From NCBI RefSeq assembly GCF_016919725.2, contig NZ_JAJERH010000001.1, positions 145,033-209,032 of the forward strand: a stretch of DNA of 64,000 bases, read 5' to 3'. The DNA comes from Virgibacillus sp. AGTR (lineage in GTDB: Bacteria > Bacillota > Bacilli > Bacillales > Amphibacillaceae). The position numbers were made by a program, and so were the translations under genes. Positions 1 to 8,149 of this stretch are shown one piece after another. The notes beneath the pieces are model-generated. The model saw only the letters and a list, made by a program, of their open reading frames with translations, was not told the origin of the DNA and ran no database searches. Position 1 is the stretch's first letter, and each line of letters begins with the position of its first letter.

Positions 1-692
1 AAAATTACAACTGAAAAGACAGTAAATGCTGATGAAGTAATATTTTCTGTATTCACAGATACAACAGCACCTGCAACTGCAACAATGCCAATAACTGAAA
101 CGAGCGGTAAAACTTTTATGCTTTGTTCAACTCGTCTTCGAAATACCATACGAATAACAATGCCTAGAATAATTGGTATTAAAACGATCTTTACAATGGT
201 CAAAAACATACTACCAGCCGAAATCGGCAGCCATTCACTTGCCAATAGCCAAGTCATTGTTGGAGTTAAAACTGGGGCAAGCACTGTAGATACTGCTGTT
301 ACGGAAACAGATAGTGCGGTGTTACCTTTTGCTAGAAACGTCATAACATTGGATGCTGTGCCACCTGGGCAGCAACCAACTAAAATAACACCGACTGCTA
401 CTTCTGATGGAAGTTGAAAAAGGATGGCCAAGCCATAAGCCAATAAAGGCATGATGGTATATTGTGCTAATACTGCAAGCATGACACTTTTTGGTGCTTG
501 AACGACACCTTTAAAATCAGCCGTGGAAAGTGTTAACCCCATACCAAACATGATGATTACTAGAAGTAGCGGAATGAATGAAACTATCCAAGAAAAACCA
601 CTTGGAAATATAAAACTTAGAGTCCCAAATAGAATAACCCAGATGGCAAATGTGTTGCCTGCAACTGTACTAATTTTTTCTAATAGCTTCAA
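1..692 (-). CDS. bile acid:sodium symporter (BASS) family transporter, 3' end cut by the window edge
   Basis: Reading the minus strand from a TTG at 692 gives about 230 residues of hydrophobic protein running off the left edge. The ribosome binding site AAGGGGGGA lies just upstream of the TTG at the usual distance, and no ATG fits as well. The stretch VGCCPGGTASNVM, with the following FLAKGN, is the signature of the BASS family, which imports bile acids, pantoate or related organic acids with sodium. Several membrane segments precede and follow it. B. subtilis YocS is of this type. The substrate cannot be told from sequence. The C-terminus is outside the window. Confidence 0.88.
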   Translation of the reverse strand, partial: MKLLEKISTVAGNTFAIWVILFGTLSFIFPSGFSWIVSFIPLLLVIIMFGMGLTLSTADFKGVVQAPKSVMLAVLAQYTIMPLLAYGLAILFQLPSEVAVGVILVGCCPGGTASNVMTFLAKGNTALSVSVTAVSTVLAPVLTPTMTWLLASEWLPISAGSMFLTIVKIVLIPIILGIVIRMVFRRRVEQSIKVLPLVSVIGIVAVAGAVVSVNTENITSSAFTVFSVVI

Positions 693-782
693 GTGGACTC
701 CCCCCTTATTTAAATAATATTTCAATATAATAACAAAAATCTGATAATAAAGTCTAGTACTAATTTGCCCTTTTAAGACCTA

Positions 783-866
783 TTAAACATATTGCTGAAG
801 TGACAAAAACAGGAGTATAGTACCAAAGCTAATTAGCCAAGCAGAAATATGTTTTTCAAGATCCAT
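783..866 (-). CDS. possible 27-residue hydrophobic peptide
   Basis: A short open frame from ATG encodes a peptide with a charged start (MDLEKH) followed by one hydrophobic stretch ending QQYV. No good ribosome binding site is visible, so it may be chance. The rest of the gap between the BASS gene and feoA holds no other coding signal. Confidence 0.15.
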   Translation of the reverse strand: MDLEKHISAWLISFGTILLFLSLQQYV

Positions 867-942
867 TGTTGTACACGGTAAAAATTTTGGTTTATAATCA
901 TAATATATTCAATGAAGAAAAACAGGCACATTCTAAGTTAAC

Positions 943-966
943 GTACATATTTATACCTATATGTAC
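943..966. promoter_or_regulatory. dyad upstream of feoA
   Basis: GTACATAT, 8 bases, then ATATGTAC: perfect 8-bp arms about 55 bases upstream of the feoA start. It could be an operator for the iron-transport genes. It does not match the classical Fur box TGATAATNATTATCA, so the regulator is unknown. Confidence 0.35.
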
Positions 967-1021
967 TCATAAGTTGCCCTAATCCAACTGTTTATACAAC
1001 GACCAAAAGGAGATGACAAAA

Positions 1022-1273
1022 TTGATAGAGGGTAAGCCAATTTACCAATATCAAGTTGGAGATCAACTACAGATTACATCTATTAAACTAAAAAATGTAA
1101 TGCGAAGAAGACTACTAGATTTAGGTTTTGTACCTGGAGTGACTATAGAAGTAGTACAAAAAAGTCCATTAGGTGACCCTGTAGCGTTTAAAGTGTTTCA
1201 TACAACAATCGCTTTGCGTAAAGAAGAAAGCTCACTTATTTATGCAAAAAAAATGAATCGCGAGGTGATATAA
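1022..1273 (+). CDS. feoA: FeoA, ferrous iron transport accessory protein
   Basis: A small SH3-like cytosolic protein of about 83 residues that assists FeoB in ferrous iron uptake. Family features are the start VGDQLQI, the central MRRRLLDLGFVPGV and the end IALRKEESSLI. An in-frame ATG at 1013 directly abuts AAAAGGAG and could not be used with it; the TTG at 1022 sits 9 bases after that Shine-Dalgarno, so TTG is preferred. It is followed immediately by the FeoB GTPase gene with no gap, which indicates a feoA-feoB operon. Confidence 0.9.
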   Translation: MIEGKPIYQYQVGDQLQITSIKLKNVMRRRLLDLGFVPGVTIEVVQKSPLGDPVAFKVFHTTIALRKEESSLIYAKKMNREVI

Positions 1274-2005
1274 ATGAGTCACACGATTGCCTTAGCAGGT
1301 AACCCGAATACCGGAAAAAGTACATTGTTCAATTTATTAACTGGATTGAAACAGCACACTGGAAATTGGCCAGGTAAAACAGTCGTACGTGCGGAAGGAG
1401 AACTTAAAACGGATAATCATATCTATCAGGTTATTGATTTACCTGGAACCTATTCCCTTTATTCCAACTCTGCGGATGAAGAAGTCGCAAGAGATTTTAT
1501 TATTTTTGAAAAGCCAGATATAACCTTAGTTGTCGTAGATGCAACTTCATTAGACCGAAATCTAAATTTAGCATTACAAGTTTTTGAAATGACCAGCAAT
1601 GCTATTCTTTGCATCAATTTAATTGATGAAGCAAGAAGAAAAGGAATACACATAGATAAGGAAGAGCTATCTCGCCAATTGGGAATTCCGGTTATTTTAA
1701 TATCAGCCCGAGAAAAAATTGGTATTATTCAATTACTTAAAACGATCGACCAAATGATTGATGGCAAAATACAGACACATCCGTTTCAAGTTCAGTACGC
1801 AGACGAGGTGGAACAAAAAATACATGAATTACAGCCTAAAATACAAGCTATTTTTGGTGACTCATTACCTTCCAGATGGCTATCCCTTCGATTATTGGAT
1901 GGAGATAAGCAACTGCTTGAGGCACTAAAAGCTTATATTCGAGACCCTAACTTCGTCCATTCTCAGCAACAATTAGTAAAGGGGGATTGTTGTCATGGAG
2001 CATAA
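1274..2005 (+). CDS. feoB: FeoB small GTPase domain, free-standing
   Basis: 243 residues containing only the cytosolic G-protein part of the ferrous iron transporter FeoB. G1 is GNPNTGKS (residues 9-16), G3 is DLPG (55-58), G4 is NLID (115-118) and G5 is around SAR (144-146). An alpha-helical region of the FeoB type follows and the protein ends at GDCCHGA without membrane segments. In most bacteria this domain is fused to the channel; here the channel is the next gene, in another frame and with its own start and ribosome binding site, overlapping by 11 bases. The frame is intact, so this looks like a stable split and not a recent mutation. GTP hydrolysis presumably gates the partner protein. 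Confidence 0.9.
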   Translation: MSHTIALAGNPNTGKSTLFNLLTGLKQHTGNWPGKTVVRAEGELKTDNHIYQVIDLPGTYSLYSNSADEEVARDFIIFEKPDITLVVVDATSLDRNLNLALQVFEMTSNAILCINLIDEARRKGIHIDKEELSRQLGIPVILISAREKIGIIQLLKTIDQMIDGKIQTHPFQVQYADEVEQKIHELQPKIQAIFGDSLPSRWLSLRLLDGDKQLLEALKAYIRDPNFVHSQQQLVKGDCCHGA

Positions 2006-3395
2006 TGTTGAACAGAAGCTACACCAGTTAGATAATCTCTTTAATGAACAAGAAAATATGCAATCAGATGACTTACGAGATCACATTGTTTCACGTATAT
2101 ATACATCTTCTCAGGATCTAACTAACAAATCAGTAGCATATTCGAATAAAAAAGTCTCATGGTTAGATGAAAATTTAGACAAAATTCTCACGTCAAAGGC
2201 TTTCGGATTTCCGATTATGCTACTTATGCTTGGTGTTGTAATTTATTTAACTATAGCTGGTGCAAATTATCCTGGTGTCGTCATTGCGGAAGCCTTTGCC
2301 ACTGTGGAAGATTGGTTAACGGCATTATTTCAGTGGTTGCAAGCACCAGACTGGCTATACGGTATCCTAATAGAGGGATTTTATCGTGGAACATCATGGG
2401 TGGTTAGTGTAATGCTCCCACCAATGGCAATCTTCTTTCCAATGTTTGCCCTATTGGAGAACTTTGGTTATTTACCAAGGGTTGCCTTCAATTTAGATCG
2501 CTTTTTTAAAAAATCAGGTGCACATGGCAAACAATCGTTAACGATGGCTATGGGGTTTGGCTGTAACGCAGCTGCAGTAATGTCTTCACGTATTGTCGAA
2601 TCTCCAAGAGAGCGAATGCTGGCCATTTTAACAAATAATTTTGTTCCATGTAATGGGCGCTGGCCATTATTAATATTGCTCGCAGGTTTATTCATGGCTG
2701 CAGGCTTTTCTGGGGGAATGAATACATTCATATCAGCTGCTGTCGTTGTAGGAATTGTATTATTCGGTGTAATCATGACACTATTTGTATCATGGGCTCT
2801 TTCAAAAACATTACTAAGGGGCGTCCCCTCCCACTATACATTGGAGCTGCCTCCATACCGTAAACCCAAAATATGGAACACGATTGTCCGAGCTACTTTA
2901 GATAAATCTTGGTTTGTTTTAAAACGGGCTGTTATTGTTGCGGCACCAGCTTCAGTTATTACTTGGATTTTAGCAAATATATTTATTGCTGATTTAAGTA
3001 TACTTGAGCATGTTGCTGGCTTTTTCGATCCATTCGCACAAGCCATTGGTTTAGATGGATTTATTTTAATGGCTTTTATACTCGGATTTCCTGCAAATGA
3101 AATTGTCCTACCAATTTTATTGATGGGATACCTTTCAACAGGTTCTATGATTGAAGTAGATAATCTTAATGATCTAAAGCAAATTTTCCTTGATCATGGA
3201 TGGACTTGGTTAACCGCATTAAACATGATGCTATTTTCCCTTTTACATTATCCTTGTGGTACAACAATGTTAAATATATGGAAAGAAACTAAAAGTCCTA
3301 AATGGACATTTGCTGCTTTTGCGCTGCCAACCGCAATTGCTATTACAGTAACGTTTACAATTGCACAAATCGTTAGAGGTTTAGGGCTTGTATAA
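1995..3395 (+). CDS. feoB: FeoB membrane permease domain, free-standing
   Basis: 466 residues, the membrane half of FeoB. After about 70 polar residues come the Gate/nucleoside-recognition segments: GFGCNAAAVMSSR, NFVPCNGRWP and a late HYPCGTTMLN, corresponding to the cysteine-containing pore motifs of ordinary FeoB. The start ATG at 1995 has AAGGGGGA upstream, inside the end of the GTPase gene, and lies in the +1 frame relative to it. It should work with the FeoA and GTPase products to import Fe2+ across the cytoplasmic membrane. No strong terminator follows; the next 100 bases are plain. Confidence 0.9.
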   Translation: MEHNVEQKLHQLDNLFNEQENMQSDDLRDHIVSRIYTSSQDLTNKSVAYSNKKVSWLDENLDKILTSKAFGFPIMLLMLGVVIYLTIAGANYPGVVIAEAFATVEDWLTALFQWLQAPDWLYGILIEGFYRGTSWVVSVMLPPMAIFFPMFALLENFGYLPRVAFNLDRFFKKSGAHGKQSLTMAMGFGCNAAAVMSSRIVESPRERMLAILTNNFVPCNGRWPLLILLAGLFMAAGFSGGMNTFISAAVVVGIVLFGVIMTLFVSWALSKTLLRGVPSHYTLELPPYRKPKIWNTIVRATLDKSWFVLKRAVIVAAPASVITWILANIFIADLSILEHVAGFFDPFAQAIGLDGFILMAFILGFPANEIVLPILLMGYLSTGSMIEVDNLNDLKQIFLDHGWTWLTALNMMLFSLLHYPCGTTMLNIWKETKSPKWTFAAFALPTAIAITVTFTIAQIVRGLGLV

Positions 3396-3499
3396 GCTTA
3401 ACCTTGGTTGTTGATTGTTTCTTTCAACACATACGAAGATTAGTGGGCAATATCTGAACTGCGCCCTGTCAAGTAAACAGTGGAAATAATTAATAATAA

Positions 3500-3720
3500 A
3501 AATGGATTTAAGCGGCTTTAGCTCTATCAACAGGGACTAAGGCCGTTTCATTTACTTGATATCTATCATTCGATATAATCATCAATTGCTTTTGAAAGCT
3601 CTTTAAACGTTCCTTACCTATGTAGATAATACTTCTCACATTTCTGAGTTCTCCAAAACAATTCCATTGGTCCGTTATCAATGCACTTACCAACTCGGGA
3701 CATACTGTGTGTCATTTCTG
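3500..3720 (-). pseudogene. remnant of an IS3-family (IS150-like) transposase C-terminus
   Basis: In minus-strand frames one reads SMSRVGKCIDNGPME, then FWRTQKCEKYYLHR, a stop, GTFKELSKAIDDYIE, stops, and in a shifted frame NGLSP followed by a terminal RAKAA. These are the consecutive C-terminal motifs of IS3-type OrfB transposases, including the glutamate region of the DDE site. Stops and frame changes show it is dead. I see no OrfA, no upstream DDE residues and no terminal inverted repeats, so only a tail survives between feoB and the ZIP gene. Confidence 0.75.
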
Positions 3721-3878
3721 CTAGATCCATCTTACACTGCGGTTACTAAATAGGCAAACAACCTTTTCTATCAGTAATTAACAAGAAACAGAAATTTGGA
3801 TGATCTAGGGACAATTACCAAACTTTCGGGTAGAAACTACTATATTGATTTAATAGTATGTTTATTTTCCAATGTCCA

Positions 3879-4604
3879 TTAATGACTTTTAATCAAAACG
3901 GTATAAATGAGAATAAACAGTACCCCTAATAGGAGATGAATATAAGATGTTGAAAAACTGCCCCTGCGATAATGAATACCATGAATGCTAGCATATCCTA
4001 GTGTGCCTATCGCGATTCCCATGCAAACAGATTTTGTTTTGAATGTAAAATCCATTACAAAATGTCCTATTGCTATAAATAAAATCATAAAAAATGCTAA
4101 CGAAAACGCAGTAATCAGAAAGGGAGAAAGCGTATCTGTCCAAGCTAAAAAAGACACAAATAAAGCCATTCCTTCAGGTATCTGGTGAATCACAAATGGC
4201 CCTAATAGTGTTCCATCTAACAACCAGGTAGCACTATCTAATTCCATACCTACCATCAGTCCAACTGGCAGATTATGAAATACAATTCCTATGATTAAAA
4301 AAAACGAACTTAAAATCATCCGTGGTCTCAGCTGGTCACTATTAACAGATTTTAATACATTGGTTTCAAGAAATAACATAAAGGATACGCCACCTAGAAT
4401 TCCAATTATTAATCCTAAACGATTATAATGACCCATAGCCTCAGGAACTAACATGAAAACTACAATTCCTATAAGTATACCAGAAGCAAACAGATAGAGA
4501 TTTGCAGTCTGTTTGTTAAAAATAATTTTCATAATCGATGCTAAGAAACCTCCAAATAAAAGACCAATAAAAACAAGAACACCTACGATGACTACTAATT
4601 TCAT
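3879..4604 (-). CDS. ZIP-family metal transporter
   Basis: 241 residues with about eight membrane segments. HNLPVGL in one segment and HQIPEGMA in the next are the paired metal-binding motifs of ZIP transporters, which bring zinc, iron or manganese into the cytoplasm. The start ATG at 4604 has GGAGAGG seven bases upstream. It stands alone on the minus strand, with an IS remnant downstream. I see no Zur box upstream, unlike the znuA and rpsN genes elsewhere in the window, so it may not be zinc-controlled. The metal is not determined. Confidence 0.85.
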   Translation of the reverse strand: MKLVVIVGVLVFIGLLFGGFLASIMKIIFNKQTANLYLFASGILIGIVVFMLVPEAMGHYNRLGLIIGILGGVSFMLFLETNVLKSVNSDQLRPRMILSSFFLIIGIVFHNLPVGLMVGMELDSATWLLDGTLLGPFVIHQIPEGMALFVSFLAWTDTLSPFLITAFSLAFFMILFIAIGHFVMDFTFKTKSVCMGIAIGTLGYASIHGIHYRRGSFSTSYIHLLLGVLFILIYTVLIKSH

Positions 4605-4655
4605 TCACAACCTCTCCTTAAGGATATATTTATACAAGCTCAGAAAAAATGAATG

Positions 4656-4708
4656 AAAGTGAAAATTCAATCAGTGAGGGTTTTACTGCCAGTTATATGT
4701 GGGATAAA
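4656..4708. repeat. foldback repeat A, copy 1 (internally deleted)
   Basis: It shares both ends with the copies at 48637 and 57315: the left end AAAGTGAAA.TTCAATCAGTG and the right end AGTTATATGTGGGATAAA. The middle and the second hairpin arm are missing. Confidence 0.6.
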
Positions 4709-4835
4709 TGTTCATGAATACGTGTATTTTTCATCCATTTTTTACACATTGTTTACCATCATTTCATACATACTTAAAAATGCTGCTTTATACTTGAATT
4801 AAAGCTATAGATAATACATGTATGGAGGGATCCAA

Positions 4836-4895
4836 ATGAGGTTTCTTGCCAAAGTTGCTATTTGTCTTACGGCTATGATTATCTACTATGTTTAA
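4836..4895 (+). CDS. possible 19-residue hydrophobic peptide
   Basis: ATG is preceded by GGAGGG with 6 bases of spacing, a very good translation signal. The peptide begins MRFLAKVAICL and ends in TAA after 19 codons; it is almost entirely a membrane-type helix. It may be a small membrane peptide or the broken N-terminus of a lost gene. No family is recognised. Confidence 0.3.
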   Translation: MRFLAKVAICLTAMIIYYV

Positions 4896-5024
4896 TTTTC
4901 TATGTATGCAAGAAAAGCAACTCCCTTTCAAGCTACAACCTTCTTAATCCATTCAGTCCATAATTAATTTCTGCTCAAAAGATATGCATCCACTAAAATA
5001 CTATTTGCTAAATTCATAAACCAG

Positions 5025-5221
5025 CTAATTAAATAATTCACCATCTGCATTGAAGACTGGCCACTCACCTGATTTAGGTAACTTCACTGAGGACGGAGTA
5101 TGTGCATCTGCGCATATTCGGAACAAAAGCATTTATCGCCCATTGACTCATTACTAATGGATGATGTTTTTTAATTCTTTATGATAGCCAACTACAGTTA
5201 ATTTATCTGGGAGGATAATTT
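5025..5221 (-). pseudogene. unidentified coding remnant
   Basis: Two peptide-like stretches in different minus frames, ILPDKLTVVGYHKELKNII and then ICADAHTPSSVKLPKSGEWP followed by a stop after ADGELFN, are separated by stops. The amino-acid composition looks like real protein. I do not recognise the family. Confidence 0.35.
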
Positions 5222-5279
5222 TATCGTTCACCCTTCATGTTTTGTCTTTGGAGACACCTCCTAAAACACTAACTCTTTT

Positions 5280-5924
5280 TTACTTACTTCTTCGGTACTC
5301 TCCTATACTAAGAACAATTAAAATAATAATTAAGCGTAAGTACGCTTCCGATAAAGATAACGCTTTCAAAATGTTTTGCACAAGAGTCTCTCTCTGGAGC
5401 ATTCTCCTGCTGTATATGTAAATAGAGCCGCTCTCCCATACATAATGATTGGTAACCGCCTCCATTAATTCCATCCTACATTGACTGGCTATAATAATGA
5501 GTGGAATTACTGACAATGATGCCAATCATGATAAGAAATATATCACCATATTAGAAATAGCTACAATTGCCAATACATTATCTAAGCTCATGATTAAATC
5601 AGCAACAATTATAAGTACAATAGATTCCCACATGGAACTTCCTATTCTTATAATTTACTCCCCCTGTTTGTCCTCTAGTAGCTTATAGGCTACTATGAGT
5701 AAAAGAATGCCACCAATCAAATGAATGAAAGGTAATTTTAAGAGATATAGAACGATAAAAACAAAGAGCATTCGGACAATTGCTCTTAAAATCTCCCATA
5801 TCACGGCAACCTTTTTTAAATGATCGGAAAGACGTCTGCTTGCCAACGTTATTACAACAGCATTATCACCACTTAGAATCAAGTTCACTAACAATATTTT
5901 AATTATAGACTCAATTAATCCCAT
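5280..5924 (-). pseudogene. TerC-family (YjbE-like) membrane protein, frame-disrupted
   Basis: The first 89 residues from ATG 5924 read as a normal TerC N-terminus, with LILSGDNAVVITLASR and a glycine-rich second helix, up to DKQGE and a stop. Downstream in other frames come ADLIMSLDNVLAIVAISN, PLIIIASQ and a degraded C-terminal part ending near 5280. The two metal-site motifs SGDNA and SLDN are typical of TerC/YjbE proteins, implicated in metal export. Stops and at least two frame changes show the gene is inactive. Confidence 0.75.
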
Positions 5925-6186
5925 GATACTACTTTCTCTCTCGTTTTTATAAACGTGAGATTTTATTAATCTATGTGCTAGGAAATAGTATCAGACCTAA
6001 ACAGTCAAAGCTATTATAATTTTTACAAAGGAACTGTTCAAAAACAAAGGCAGCACGAAGATTTTTGAATTCATATCATTAGCGAAGGCTTCAAATTTAA
6101 AAAGTATGCTTATCCTTTCCTTTTGTTAATAGTATGCTAATGTTAAATTATAACCCCTAAAGACAATCATCGTATCATATTTTTAT
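5925..6186. other. intergenic stretch, no feature seen
   Basis: AT-rich DNA upstream of the TerC pseudogene with no convincing ORF, RNA or hairpin. Confidence 0.4.
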
Positions 6187-6430
6187 TTACATATCCCCCG
6201 TAAATAAATTTATTATTTTCTTATGGTTTAGAAACTCCTCAGAACTATCGACATACTTTTCACCCTCAGCACTCAATAATACGTAGTTATCCAAAAACAT
6301 ATTTCGTTATTTATTACCCAGTTCTCAACACTTTCTATGCTATGGTTACTTAAATTCCTAAGTATTATTTCATACATAATAAGCAAGCCAATTACTTCAT
6401 TATCAGCATGATCTAATCTATAGAAATAAA
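6187..6430 (-). pseudogene. unidentified coding remnant (two frames)
   Basis: A minus-strand frame gives about 45 residues including IMYEIILRNLSNHSIESVEN, and an overlapping frame then gives MFLDNYVLLSAEGEKYVDSS and on to a stop after LFTGDM. They read like the two parts of one frameshifted protein. The family is not recognised; the second part alone would be a 37-residue ORF without a clear ribosome binding site. Confidence 0.25.
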
Positions 6431-6462
6431 AACCTGGCATTCCAAAGATTCAAATACCAGGT
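6430..6462 (-). terminator. intrinsic terminator of the ascorbate-type PTS genes
   Basis: On the minus strand CCTGGTATT pairs with AATGCCAGG (one G-T pair), followed by TTTTTATTT. It starts about 12 bases after the ulaA stop. Confidence 0.8.
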
Positions 6463-6473
6463 AGTATAAATAA

Positions 6474-7835
6474 TCATGCCACGTCTTTCTTCTCTACATT
6501 CTTTACCGTCTTCCAGCCGACGGCGTAAATTACGACTAAGCCTACAAAAATAACGATGATAAATAATAGATTAGATTGAATAAACTGAATCAAATTCCCT
6601 AGTATGATCCCAACTATGCCAAAATCAGCATCACCGAATGTCGTACCCTCAAATCCAAGTGTTCCTAATACAGGGAGTAATAATGCTGGAAGGAAGCTAA
6701 TAATAAACCCGTTAGCCATTGCTCCAATAACAGCACCTCTACGTCCACCAGTAGCATTTCCAAACACCCCAGCGGCTGCCCCAGTAAAGAAATGTGGTAC
6801 CAATCCTGGAACAATTACTTTCAAATCAAATAAAGGAAGAAGAAGCATACTCATTAATCCTGCAATAAAACTAAATAAAAAACCGATAATAACAGCGTTT
6901 CCAGCGAAAGGAAAGATAGCAGGACAATCTAAAGCCGGTTTGGCATTAGGAACAAATTTATCTGCCACTCCCTTAAAGGCCGGTACTATTTCTCCTAAAA
7001 GCATTCGAACACCAGCTAAAATAATATATACACCTGCAGCAAATGTTAACCCCTGTAAGAAAGCAAATACTAGAAAGTTTTGTCCGTTACTTAATTCCGA
7101 TTCAATAAATGTAGGACCAGCACAAGCAGCTACGATAAAGAACAAAATCACCATCGTTAATGATACAGAAACGGAAGTATCACGAAGGAATCCAAGAGAC
7201 TTAGGCACCTTTAATTCTTCTGTTGATTTCGAATTTTTCCCAATTAATTTACCAACTAACGCAGATACAACGTAACCCATTGATCCAAAATGACCTATCG
7301 CAAAATCATCTGAACCAGTAATTTTACGTGTGAATGGCTGCAGCATAGCTGGTGAAAGAACCATCAATGAACCTAATATAATTGATCCCACCACAATTAG
7401 GATTACACCTGTAAGTCCACCTGTTGTTAGGATTACACCAATCATACATGCCATAAACATCGTATGATGTCCAGTTAAAAAGATGTATTTATATGGTGTA
7501 AGTCGTGCTAATATAATATTTACTACCATACCAAACAACATAATCATTGCCGTTTCCGTTCCAAAACTTTGCTGAGCAACCGCCACTATTGCTTCATTAT
7601 TTGGAATAACACCGTCTACGCTAAAAGCTTCATTAAACATACTAGAAAATTGCCCAAGTGCCAATACAATAACATTTGCTCCTGCATCTAAAATCACAAA
7701 GCCCATAATTGTTTTGAGTGTTCCAGAAACCACTTCGGCAACATTCTTTCTTTGAGCTATTAATCCGATTAAGGCAAATAACCCAACAAGGATTGCTGGT
7801 GTTCCTAGCACATCATTCATTATTAAATCAATCAT
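6474..7835 (-). CDS. ulaA: PTS ascorbate-type transporter, subunit IIC (UlaA family)
   Basis: 453 residues with 10 or more membrane segments and the UlaA-type sequence throughout, for example LTPYKYIFLTGHHTMFMA and NATGGRRGAVIGA. EIIC of this family carries the sugar acid through the membrane while IIB phosphorylates it. A GGGGGA site precedes ATG 7835. The gene follows the IIB gene by 36 bases and ends at a terminator, so it is the last gene of a regulator-IIB-IIC operon. The substrate may be ascorbate or another sugar acid: no UlaG lactonase or UlaD/E/F genes are nearby to settle it. Confidence 0.9.
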   Translation of the reverse strand: MIDLIMNDVLGTPAILVGLFALIGLIAQRKNVAEVVSGTLKTIMGFVILDAGANVIVLALGQFSSMFNEAFSVDGVIPNNEAIVAVAQQSFGTETAMIMLFGMVVNIILARLTPYKYIFLTGHHTMFMACMIGVILTTGGLTGVILIVVGSIILGSLMVLSPAMLQPFTRKITGSDDFAIGHFGSMGYVVSALVGKLIGKNSKSTEELKVPKSLGFLRDTSVSVSLTMVILFFIVAACAGPTFIESELSNGQNFLVFAFLQGLTFAAGVYIILAGVRMLLGEIVPAFKGVADKFVPNAKPALDCPAIFPFAGNAVIIGFLFSFIAGLMSMLLLPLFDLKVIVPGLVPHFFTGAAAGVFGNATGGRRGAVIGAMANGFIISFLPALLLPVLGTLGFEGTTFGDADFGIVGIILGNLIQFIQSNLLFIIVIFVGLVVIYAVGWKTVKNVEKKDVA

Positions 7836-7871
7836 TTATACGTCTCCCCCTTCTTTAAATGTATAGTAAAG

Positions 7872-8138
7872 TTAGATGTTTTGCTCAATCGCGTCTCGAA
7901 GTTCTCCTTTATCCATTAGATTTTTAAGCTTAATAACATTTTTCTTACCATCCTCTAAACTATTAACAATATCTTCTGACCCTAAGAACACATCGGCTTG
8001 TTCAGATTTTGCTGTAGCTAAATCTGTATGAGATACATCAGCCTCTTTACCAAGCTCCTTCAAGATTGCTTTCACGTTCATTTCAACAATCATGCTACTT
8101 CCTAACCCATTTCCACAAACAACTAGTATTTTTTTCAT
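7872..8138 (-). CDS. ulaB: PTS ascorbate-type subunit IIB
   Basis: 88-residue cytosolic phosphocarrier with the P-loop-like start KKILVVCGNGLGSS; Cys8 should be the phosphorylated residue. Length and sequence match the lactose/ascorbate IIB class. ATG 8138 has AGGAGG eight bases upstream, and the stop of the regulator gene lies only 11 bases before, so the three genes are co-transcribed. It would receive phosphate from the IIA domain at the end of the regulator or from a IIA elsewhere; no free-standing IIA gene is present. Confidence 0.9.
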   Translation of the reverse strand: MKKILVVCGNGLGSSMIVEMNVKAILKELGKEADVSHTDLATAKSEQADVFLGSEDIVNSLEDGKKNVIKLKNLMDKGELRDAIEQNI

Positions 8139-8149
8139 GTTATTTCCTC

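Larger units (their letters stand above)
4605..5024. other. intergenic stretch with a degenerate repeat and a tiny ORF
   Basis: Apart from the short foldback-repeat copy at 4656-4708 and the 19-residue ORF at 4836-4895 I see no gene, RNA or clear terminator here. Confidence 0.4.

Noticed and set aside
6604..7275. 223-codon plus-strand ORF
   Set aside because: It lies entirely antisense to ulaA, is Pro/Thr/Asn-rich without family features and has no ribosome binding site. The opposite strand encodes a clear IIC protein.
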